Positions 54,903 to 62,082 of a DNA stretch of 64,000 nucleotides are shown piece by piece. Origin of the DNA: Blastococcus aurantiacus (GTDB lineage Bacteria > Actinomycetota > Actinomycetes > Mycobacteriales > Geodermatophilaceae); the NCBI RefSeq assembly GCF_900102425.1, contig NZ_FNBT01000008.1, forward strand, positions 1 to 64,000, in the 5' to 3' direction. The notes beneath the pieces were generated by a model. It had not been told where the DNA came from, searched no databases, and was given only the letters and a program-made list of their open reading frames with translations. A program made the translations under genes and the position numbers. Positions within the stretch are counted from its first letter, which is position 1, and each line of letters opens with the position of its first letter.

Positions 54903-56990
54903 CTGTCGAACACCGCGGCTCTCGACACGTACCCGGCGGCGGTCACGCCCCCGACGACGACACCCCCGTTCCGCAGTGACATCCAGGGGCTCCGGGCCGT
55001 CGCGGTGGGCCTGGTGGTCATCTACCACCTCTACCCGGACGCGCTCACCGGTGGCTTCGTCGGCGTGGACGTCTTCTTCGTCATCTCCGGCTTCCTGATC
55101 ACCAGCCACCTGGTCCGCGAGCTGCAGCAGCACGGCCGGGTCGACGTCCTCGGGTTCTGGGCCCGCCGCGCCCGCCGGCTGATGCCGGCCGCGGTCCTGG
55201 TCCTGCTGGTCACCTGGGTCGCCTCGGTGTTCCTGCTGCCCGCCTCCCGGCTCGACGCGGCCGCGCGGCAGGTGGCCGCCAGCGCCGTCTACGTGCAGAA
55301 CTGGCTGCTCGCCGGCGACTCGGTCGACTACCTGACCGCCGAGGACGCGCCCTCCCCCGTGCAGCACTACTGGTCGCTGTCGGTCGAGGAGCAGTTCTAC
55401 GTCGGCTGGCCGCTGCTGTTCGTGCTCGCCGCCTGGCTGTGCCGCGGGAGGGTGCGCAGCTGGCGCACCGCTGTCCTGGTGCTGGGGGGCGGCGTCGCCC
55501 TGGCCAGCCTCGCGTTCTCGGTGGTGCTCACCGCCGGCGGCAGCGGAGCCGCCTACTTCGTCACCCACACCCGGGTGTGGGAACTGGCCGCCGGCGGGCT
55601 CCTCGCCGTCGTCCTCGCCACCCGGCGGTCCTCGCTGGGCCTGGCCGGCCGGTCCGTGCAGTGGTCCGGGCTGGTCCTCATCGCCGGGTCCGCGTTCTGG
55701 TACGACAGCGGCACCGCCTTCCCCGGAGCGGCCGCGCTGGTGCCCGTCGGGGGCGCCCTGCTGGTGCTCGCCGGCGGCGGCGGCGAGCAGCACGTGGGGT
55801 TGCTCGCCTCCCGCCCGGCCACCTGGGTCGGCGACCACTCCTACGCCCTGTACCTCTGGCACTGGCCGCTGATCGTCCTGTGGGAGAGCCACTCCGGCGG
55901 GGACATCGGCGTCCTGGACGGACCGGCCCTGCTGGTGGTCGGCCTGGCGCTGTCCTGGCTGACCAAGCGACTGGTGGAGGACCCGGTCCGACGCAGCCGC
56001 TCGCTCGCCCCGCGCGGGCGCGGACTGGCGCTGACGCTGGCCGCCGTGATCCCGGTGGCCGTCGTCGCCCCGCAGGTGCTGGCGTCGGACGGGCCGCCGC
56101 CGGTCGTCGTCCTGGACGCGGCGCACCCGGGGGCCGCCGCACCGGGCGGCGACGCCGAGCCCGTGGCCGACTCGGTCGCGACGATGCTGCCCGCGGCCGA
56201 CGACGCCGTCGCCGACCGTCCGGGCTACTACTCCCAGGGCTGCGAGGTGGGCATCGGCACTCCTGGCACGACCCGCTGCGAGTTCGGCGTGCCCGACGGC
56301 GCCGTCACCGTCGCCCTGGTCGGTGACTCCAAGACCGGCCAGTGGCTGCCGGCCTTCGAGGCGCTGGCGGAGGAGCGCGGCTGGCGGATCGTCACCTACC
56401 TGCGCAGCCGTTGCGCGTGGACCGCCACCGCGACGACGGTCGGTGTCGACGACGAGAGCGCGTACACGGACTGCGCCGTCTGGGGCCGGGACGTGCTCGA
56501 CCGGCTGCTGCAGGACCCGCCGGACCTGCTCGTCACCACCGACCGTGCCGTGGTGGGCACCGTCGACCACCCCGAGGTCGACGAGGTCAGCCACCGCCAG
56601 ATCGGGCTCGGGATGACCACCTACTGGGAGGAGGTCATGGCCGAGGGCACCCGGGTCGTGGCCATCCGCGAGACGCCCGAGATGGGCGTCAACGTGCCCG
56701 ACTGCCTCAGCACCCGCGGGGCCGCCCTCGCCGACTGCACCGCCGACCGGGACGAGGCACTGCCGGAGCAGACCCCGACCGTGGTGGCGACCGAGGCGAT
56801 GGACGGCCAGGTGCCGCTGGTGGACCTCACCGGGCTGCTGTGCCCCGGCGACGGCAGCTGCCCGCCGGTGCTCGGCAACGTCCTGGTGTACCGGGACGCC
56901 CACCACCTGACCCGTACCTACACCGTCTCGCTCGCCCCCTACCTGGAGCGGCAGCTCGTGGCGGCCGGGGTGGTCGAGCAGACGCGCTGA
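54903..56990 (+). CDS. Acyltransferase-3/SGNH fusion (OafA-type surface O-acyltransferase), apparent CTG start
   Basis: A 695-residue protein. The N-terminal half is an acyltransferase-3 membrane domain with the family start FRSDIQGLRAVAVGLVVIYH (catalytic His), GGFVGVDVFFVISGFLIT, and about ten helices. The C-terminal half is extracellular with the SGNH nucleophile in VALVGDSKTGQW and the Asp/His in YRDAHHLTRTY. It O-acetylates a sugar or polyol outside the membrane. No ATG, GTG or TTG lies in frame between the TAG at 54891 and GTG 55005, which would delete the conserved start. CTG 54903, 6 bases after AGGAG, is the likely start. Confidence 0.85.
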   Translation: MSNTAALDTYPAAVTPPTTTPPFRSDIQGLRAVAVGLVVIYHLYPDALTGGFVGVDVFFVISGFLITSHLVRELQQHGRVDVLGFWARRARRLMPAAVLVLLVTWVASVFLLPASRLDAAARQVAASAVYVQNWLLAGDSVDYLTAEDAPSPVQHYWSLSVEEQFYVGWPLLFVLAAWLCRGRVRSWRTAVLVLGGGVALASLAFSVVLTAGGSGAAYFVTHTRVWELAAGGLLAVVLATRRSSLGLAGRSVQWSGLVLIAGSAFWYDSGTAFPGAAALVPVGGALLVLAGGGGEQHVGLLASRPATWVGDHSYALYLWHWPLIVLWESHSGGDIGVLDGPALLVVGLALSWLTKRLVEDPVRRSRSLAPRGRGLALTLAAVIPVAVVAPQVLASDGPPPVVVLDAAHPGAAAPGGDAEPVADSVATMLPAADDAVADRPGYYSQGCEVGIGTPGTTRCEFGVPDGAVTVALVGDSKTGQWLPAFEALAEERGWRIVTYLRSRCAWTATATTVGVDDESAYTDCAVWGRDVLDRLLQDPPDLLVTTDRAVVGTVDHPEVDEVSHRQIGLGMTTYWEEVMAEGTRVVAIRETPEMGVNVPDCLSTRGAALADCTADRDEALPEQTPTVVATEAMDGQVPLVDLTGLLCPGDGSCPPVLGNVLVYRDAHHLTRTYTVSLAPYLERQLVAAGVVEQTR

Positions 56991-57014
56991 TCCCGGGCGG
57001 GATCCGCAGCACGA

Positions 57015-57064
57015 ACGACGGCGCCCGGCGTCCGGACCGAGGTCCGGGCGCCGGGCGCCGTCGT
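57015..57064. terminator. Strong bidirectional terminator between convergent genes
   Basis: Arms 57015-57037 and 57042-57064 pair over 23 bases with one mismatch. It lies 25 bases after the acyltransferase stop and 9 bases after the leftward pyruvyl transferase stop. Confidence 0.85.
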
Positions 57065-57072
57065 CCGTGCGG

Positions 57073-58605
57073 TCAGGACCGGCGGAGCCTGCGCGCCAGG
57101 CGGGCGGCCGTGGAGGGCACGACCGTGGCCTTCTTCTCCGCGGTCCGCAGCTCCTCGCGCAGCTGGGCCACCTCGCGGCTCTGCGCGTCGATCAGGGCCC
57201 GCTGCTCCTCGATGACCGTGGTCGCCTGCTCGAGCCGGGCCGCCTGCGAGCGGACGTCCTTGGCCAGGGCCGCCAGGGTGACCTTGGGGGCCGGGGTGAG
57301 TCCGAACGGCGGGCGGTACCCGCCCACGGCCCGGCTCTTGTCGGCGGTCGCACCCTGGCGCAGCCAGCGCAGGCGGGGCACCAGCGTCGCCGCGGACACG
57401 TCGTCGGCGACGACGCTGGTCACGGCCGGCGGGTAGTCGGTCGCGGCGACCTGCGACTCGAACTCGGGGTTGGCCCGTCCCTCGTTCCAGATGTGGTCGA
57501 TGCGGTTGCGGTCGAGGAACGCGGTGTACCGGGCGAAGCGCTCGGCCTGGCCGGCGTTGTACCGGGAGAAGTCCTCCGCCGCGTACAGCTCGGCGGCGTC
57601 GAAGCCCTCGGGCAGCTCGTCGAGGAGCCGGTAGGGGATCTCGTGGTACTGCGCGAGCTCCAGCGTCCGGGAGTCGTGGGTCAGCACGACGGCCGGCGTC
57701 CCGGCGAGCAGCGCGGCGATGTTGCCGTGGATGCGGGTGCCGAAGGAGAAGTGCCGGTCCGCCAGGTGCGAGATCCACGGCACCGGGTCCAGGAAGAACC
57801 GCACGCGGTCCTGCCGGTACAGCGGGTGCCCGCTGTGCACCGGCATGTCCGGATCGGCCACCTTCGCCGGGTTCTCACCCCACAGCAGCAGGGCCAGCCG
57901 GACGTGCTCCTGGGCGATGAAGTCCAGGTGCGGGTACCGCTCCATGTGCTGGCGGGTGATCTCCGCCATCCGCTGCGCCGACGGCGTGACGTTCAGCGAG
58001 ACCAGGCTGTCCGCGTCCAGCGCGTCCAGCTTCTTGGTCACGGGGACACCGTCGGGCCCGACCATCAGCGAGGGGCAGCCGATGACGTCGACGGCGTCGT
58101 CGGGGAAGCCCAGGTTGCGCAGGTAGGCCTGGGTGATCTCGCCGCGGACACCGATGGAGGCCGAGCGCTCCAGCACCGCCTTGACGAACGCGGTCGCGAC
58201 GGCGTCGACCTCGGTGTCACCGGTGTCGCCGGTGCCGGTCACGGGCAGCTGCGTCCCGATCCCGACCACCGTGACGGGGATGGTCAGCTTGTCGATGAAG
58301 GCGGTCAGCCGCCGCAGGTTCTTGAGGAACTGCGGGCGGAACGCGTTGGCCAGCGGGAGCACGAAGTGCGAGAACTCCTCGTTCACCCGCGCCGCGTACG
58401 CGTCGTCGACGTCGTTGATCTCCGACAGCAGGGAGTTGGACACGACCTCGGTCCCGGGCGTGCTGACGGCACGGTGGACCGAGTCGGTGAACAACCGGTT
58501 GCCCACGTTGGCACCGAAGACCCCCCACCCGTTGCGGGCCAGCGAGGCCTCGGCCGGAACAGGAAGCAGCGGCCCCTTGCCGGATCGGATCAGTACTCGG
58601 GTCAT
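57073..58605 (-). CDS. Polysaccharide pyruvyl transferase family protein with a C-terminal coiled coil
   Basis: A 510-residue protein. The first 370 residues follow the PS_pyruv_trans pattern: GWGVFGANVGNRLFTD, VVGIGTQLP, IGVRGEITQAYLRNLGF, IGCPSLMVG and the hallmark FGTRIHGNIAALLAGTPAVV. Residues about 440-500 form a heptad-rich coiled coil (LAKDVRSQAARLEQATTVIE, EEQRALIDAQSREVAQLREE) with a basic end. The enzyme adds pyruvate ketals to sugars or polyols from phosphoenolpyruvate; such ketals are known in actinobacterial wall teichoic acids. ATG 58605 follows GGAAGAG directly. It precedes no gene within its transcript and ends in a strong hairpin. Confidence 0.88.
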   Translation of the reverse strand: MTRVLIRSGKGPLLPVPAEASLARNGWGVFGANVGNRLFTDSVHRAVSTPGTEVVSNSLLSEINDVDDAYAARVNEEFSHFVLPLANAFRPQFLKNLRRLTAFIDKLTIPVTVVGIGTQLPVTGTGDTGDTEVDAVATAFVKAVLERSASIGVRGEITQAYLRNLGFPDDAVDVIGCPSLMVGPDGVPVTKKLDALDADSLVSLNVTPSAQRMAEITRQHMERYPHLDFIAQEHVRLALLLWGENPAKVADPDMPVHSGHPLYRQDRVRFFLDPVPWISHLADRHFSFGTRIHGNIAALLAGTPAVVLTHDSRTLELAQYHEIPYRLLDELPEGFDAAELYAAEDFSRYNAGQAERFARYTAFLDRNRIDHIWNEGRANPEFESQVAATDYPPAVTSVVADDVSAATLVPRLRWLRQGATADKSRAVGGYRPPFGLTPAPKVTLAALAKDVRSQAARLEQATTVIEEQRALIDAQSREVAQLREELRTAEKKATVVPSTAARLARRLRRS

Positions 58606-58683
58606 CTCTTCCTTCTCTCACTCGATCACGTCCGGACGTCGCCGGACATGGGAGGGCGTCGGTGGCTCACCAGGAGCACCAGG

Positions 58684-60534
58684 TCAGGTGGGTTCGCCCA
58701 CGGTCGCCCGCGGCTCCGGCTGCCGCCGGTGCGCGCGGAGGGCCAGGGCCTCGACGGCGGCCGCGAAGCGGTCGGTGGCAGGCACGTCGTCGCGGCCGAG
58801 CAGGTGGGCGCGCACGGCTGCCCGGCGCTGCGCGGCGGGGTCCGGCCCACCGGTGAGGACGTCGAGCAGCGGGCGGGCCGCGTCGGCCCCGGGCGGGAGG
58901 ACGACGGCCGCACCGGCGGCGGGGAAGCGGGCCACGAACTCCTCCGGGTCCCCGCCCCGGGGATCGCACACCGCCGCCGGCTTGCCGCTGGCCAGGAAGT
59001 CGGTCAGCACGCTGGACACGTCGGTGACGAGGGCGTCGGCGGCGTTGAGGCAGCTGATCAGCGGGAGCCGGCCGGGTGGGACCACGACGTGCGCCCCCGC
59101 CGGGACGGCGGCCAGCAACTGCTCCCCCCGGGCGACCTCGGCCCGCTCCGCTGCTGCGGCCGACGGCTGCGCGGCACGCTCCGGGTCGACGGACTCCGGG
59201 AGGAGGGCAGGGCCCAGACCGGCCCGCTCGTTCGCCTCGTCCAGCAGGGCCACGACCTGCCGGTGCGCGGCGTGGACCGCGCCGGAACGACGTCCCGCGT
59301 AGGGATGCGGTCGGTAGACCAGGCGTACCGGCACGGGGCCGCCGAGCAGCGCCCGGACCAGGGCCGGGCCGTGGGTCGCCACGGACGAGTAGTCCTGCTC
59401 GGCGTTCCACCCCTCCCACGTGGGGGCGTAGAGCACCGTGACCGGCTGCCCGGGTGACCGGTCGTCCGCCGGCCGCACGAGGGCCACCTGGGGACGGCCG
59501 ACCTCGACGAAGGCGTCGGGCCGGACGCCGACGTCGGCGCGCAGGTAGCGGTCGCGGCCGGCGGGCCCGGCCACCCACACCTCGTCGTAGGCCTTCGCGA
59601 AGGGATTGGCGGAGGCGTTCTTGTCGCTGTCGCCGTGGCCGATGAACGCCGATCGCACGCCGGGCACCCGCAGCATGTGGATGTTGTTGCCGACGTTGGC
59701 CACGAACAGGGCCACCTGCGCCCGCTCCATGGGCAGCGACAGCAGGTCGGTGGCGCCGGGCACGCAGAGCGCGGGCACGGTCGTCGGCGGCAGCTTGTCG
59801 AGGAGCGCACGGTTGCGCAGCACCAGCATGGCCGGCTGCGGCAGCTGCTCCAAGGTGGGCAGCCAGGTGACGACCTCGTGCACCGACTCCGAGCCGGCCC
59901 CCGCGTACAGGAGCACGGTCGGCGGCTCCTGCACGAGGTGGCGTCGAGCGGCGGCCAGCACCTGGCGGCTGCGGCCGCGTTCCCGTCGCAGGGTCAGGCC
60001 CCACCGGAGCACCGCGAGGAGCCCCACCGCCGATCCCAGCGCCATGACCAGCACGGCGGGCCCGAGGTGGTCGGCCAGCAGCAGCCCCGACACGTAGAGG
60101 GCCAGCTCGGGCACCAGCGGCAACCACACCCTCGCGGGACGGGGCACGGTGGCGACGCCGCCGACGCCGGGCAGGCCGCGCGACGTCGGATGCCTCTCCA
60201 GACCCTCGGCCCGGCCGTCGACCAGGTCGACGGCCATGGAGGCGAGCAGCAGCACCGCGGCGGTGACGGCGACCCACGCCGTCCCGGCGTGGCCCCAGGA
60301 GGCCGCGCCCCCGGCCACGAACACCAGCAGGCGCAGGGAGAGCCACCCCGGCCCGGCCGGCTCCGGCCGGCGGAGCGCGTCCAGCGCGGCAGCGCCCGCC
60401 AGGGCCGCGCTGCCCAGCTCCGGCGTCCCGAGCAGCCCCGCGACGACGGCGACGCCGACGAGCAGCAGCTGACCGGCCACCGCTCCGGCGGGGCCGGCGC
60501 CGAGACGGCGGATGGACGCGGCGGGCGCGGTCAC
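58684..60534 (-). CDS. Membrane-anchored CDP-glycerol/ribitol phosphotransferase-like protein (HGDSDK subtype)
   Basis: A 616-residue protein. The first 190 residues hold five or six hydrophobic helices (AGAVAGQLLLVGVAVVAGLL, LRLLVFVAGGAASWG, AWVAVTAAVLLLASMAVDLV, LYVSGLLLADHLGPAVLVMAL). The rest carries the phosphotransferase motifs FIGHGDSDKNASANPF, LYAPTWEGWNAEQDYSS, YRPHPYAG and VTDVSSVLTDFL. It is a clear relative of the soluble protein at 52655, with an added membrane domain. GTG 60534 overlaps the stop of the ABC ATPase (GTGA), tying polymer assembly to export. Confidence 0.85.
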   Translation of the reverse strand: MTAPAASIRRLGAGPAGAVAGQLLLVGVAVVAGLLGTPELGSAALAGAAALDALRRPEPAGPGWLSLRLLVFVAGGAASWGHAGTAWVAVTAAVLLLASMAVDLVDGRAEGLERHPTSRGLPGVGGVATVPRPARVWLPLVPELALYVSGLLLADHLGPAVLVMALGSAVGLLAVLRWGLTLRRERGRSRQVLAAARRHLVQEPPTVLLYAGAGSESVHEVVTWLPTLEQLPQPAMLVLRNRALLDKLPPTTVPALCVPGATDLLSLPMERAQVALFVANVGNNIHMLRVPGVRSAFIGHGDSDKNASANPFAKAYDEVWVAGPAGRDRYLRADVGVRPDAFVEVGRPQVALVRPADDRSPGQPVTVLYAPTWEGWNAEQDYSSVATHGPALVRALLGGPVPVRLVYRPHPYAGRRSGAVHAAHRQVVALLDEANERAGLGPALLPESVDPERAAQPSAAAAERAEVARGEQLLAAVPAGAHVVVPPGRLPLISCLNAADALVTDVSSVLTDFLASGKPAAVCDPRGGDPEEFVARFPAAGAAVVLPPGADAARPLLDVLTGGPDPAAQRRAAVRAHLLGRDDVPATDRFAAAVEALALRAHRRQPEPRATVGEPT

Positions 60535-61274
60535 CGGGAGAGCCCGACGTCCGCCCGGTAGCGCTCGATGACCTCGTCGATCGGGCCGTCGAAGAGCAGC
60601 TCGCCCTTGCTGAGGTACAGGCCCCGGGTGCAGAAGCGGCGCAGCTCACCGAGGTGGTGGGAGACCACGAACATGGTCGTGCCGCTGGTGCGCAGGTTCT
60701 TGATCCGGCGGTAGCACTTCTTCTTGAACGCCGCGTCGCCGACCGCGAGCACCTCGTCGATGAGCATGATCGGCTCGTCCAGCCGGGAGACCACGGAGAA
60801 AGCGACGCGCACCTTCATCCCGCTGGACAGGTGCTTGTAGGGCGTGTCCAGGAAGTCGCCGATGTCGGCGAACTGGACGATCTCCGGGAACTTCTCGTCG
60901 ATCGTCGACTTGCGCATGCCGTGCAGGCCGGCGATGAGCCGGATGTTCTCCCGGACCGTCAGGTCGGGCACGAAACCGCCCGTGATCTCGATCAGGGGCG
61001 CCACACCGCCGCGGACGTCGAGCGTGCCCTCGTCGGGCAGCATCACGCCGGCGATGAGCTTGAGCAGGGTCGACTTGCCCTGCCCGTTGGCCCCCACCAG
61101 ACCGACCGACTCCCCCGGCATGACGTCGAAGGAGACGTCGCGGACCGCCCAGAAGGAGCGGTCCTCGCGGGTGCCACGATCGTTGCGGAACAGGAAGTCG
61201 CGGGCGCTGCGGTGCCGTCGCCCGGTGGAGAAGCGGATCCCCACGCCGTCGACGGAGACTATCGGCGTCTGCAT
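60531..61274 (-). CDS. ABC transporter ATPase for teichoic acid/polysaccharide export (TagH/Wzt-like)
   Basis: A 247-residue ATPase. Walker A is VGANGQGKST, the signature LSSGMKVRVAFSVV, Walker B PIMLIDEVLAVGD and the switch His VVSHHLGEL. The KHLSSGMK form, the EVLAVGD Walker B and the PLIEITGGFVPDLTVREN loop mark the polysaccharide/teichoic acid export group. It lacks the C-terminal carbohydrate-binding domain seen in some Wzt proteins. ATG 61274 follows GGAG by 9 bases, 4 bases after the permease stop. Confidence 0.93.
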   Translation of the reverse strand: MQTPIVSVDGVGIRFSTGRRHRSARDFLFRNDRGTREDRSFWAVRDVSFDVMPGESVGLVGANGQGKSTLLKLIAGVMLPDEGTLDVRGGVAPLIEITGGFVPDLTVRENIRLIAGLHGMRKSTIDEKFPEIVQFADIGDFLDTPYKHLSSGMKVRVAFSVVSRLDEPIMLIDEVLAVGDAAFKKKCYRRIKNLRTSGTTMFVVSHHLGELRRFCTRGLYLSKGELLFDGPIDEVIERYRADVGLSR

Positions 61275-61278
61275 GAGC

Positions 61279-62082
61279 TCAGATCTCCTTGAGCACCGTG
61301 CGTTCCAGCCGCGCGAAGACCATCCACCCGACGACCAGGACCAGCACGGAGACGACCGCTGCCGTGGCGACGTGGGACCACACGACCTGGTCCGGGAAGA
61401 ACGCCGCCCGGTACAGGGAGAACACTCCCGTCAGCGGGTTGAGCGCGAACACGGCGCGGTACTCCTCGGGAATGTCGACCGCCCCGTAGATCACCGGGGT
61501 CACGTAGAACCACAAGCGCAGGACGATGCGGACCACCCGCTCCAGGTCCCGCACCAGCACGATCAGCGGGGACAGCAGCAGGCCGAGCCCCGCCAGCAGC
61601 ACGGTCTGCAGCACCAGCGCCAGCGGCGCGTACACCACCTGCCAGTGCAGATCCGCGCCGAAGGCGACGGCGAAGATGGCCAGCACCGGCAGGCTGAGCA
61701 GGAACTCCAGGCCCTTGCTGGCCACCAGCCGGAGCACCCACACCTCCCGTTGGACGCTGGTCGAGCGGACCAGCTTCTCGTCCACGCGCAGGGCGCGGGC
61801 GGTGTCGGTGACCGCGCCGTTGAACCAGGTCCACGGCAACAGCCCCGCCAGCAGGAAGACGATGTAGGGCTCCTCCCCCACCGTACGCTCGAAGATGGTG
61901 GTGAAGACGAACCAGTAGACGACCGCCATCAGCAGCGGGTCGAGCACCGACCACAGCCAGCCGAGCGCGGATCCGGCGTAACGCACCTTCAGGTCGCGGA
62001 CGACCAGCAGGGCGAAGATGCGGCGGGACCGCCACAGGGCGGAGGCACGCGAGGTCGCCGGCCTCAGCACGGCCGCGCTCAT
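61279..62082 (-). CDS. ABC transporter permease for teichoic acid/polysaccharide export (TagG/Wzm-like)
   Basis: A 267-residue ABC-2 type permease. The N-terminal LLVVRDLKVRYAGSALGWLWSVLDPLLMAVVYWFVF is the family signature, here given as LVVRDLKVRYAGSALGWLW. It is followed by PYIVFLLAGLLPWTWFNGAV, five to six helices and the WFYVTPVIYG segment. With the ATPase it moves lipid-linked polymer across the membrane. ATG 62082 overlaps the stop of the upstream gene (ATGA). Order transferase, permease, ATPase, transferase in one leftward operon fits an ABC-dependent polymer pathway. Confidence 0.93.
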   Translation of the reverse strand: MSAAVLRPATSRASALWRSRRIFALLVVRDLKVRYAGSALGWLWSVLDPLLMAVVYWFVFTTIFERTVGEEPYIVFLLAGLLPWTWFNGAVTDTARALRVDEKLVRSTSVQREVWVLRLVASKGLEFLLSLPVLAIFAVAFGADLHWQVVYAPLALVLQTVLLAGLGLLLSPLIVLVRDLERVVRIVLRLWFYVTPVIYGAVDIPEEYRAVFALNPLTGVFSLYRAAFFPDQVVWSHVATAAVVSVLVLVVGWMVFARLERTVLKEI

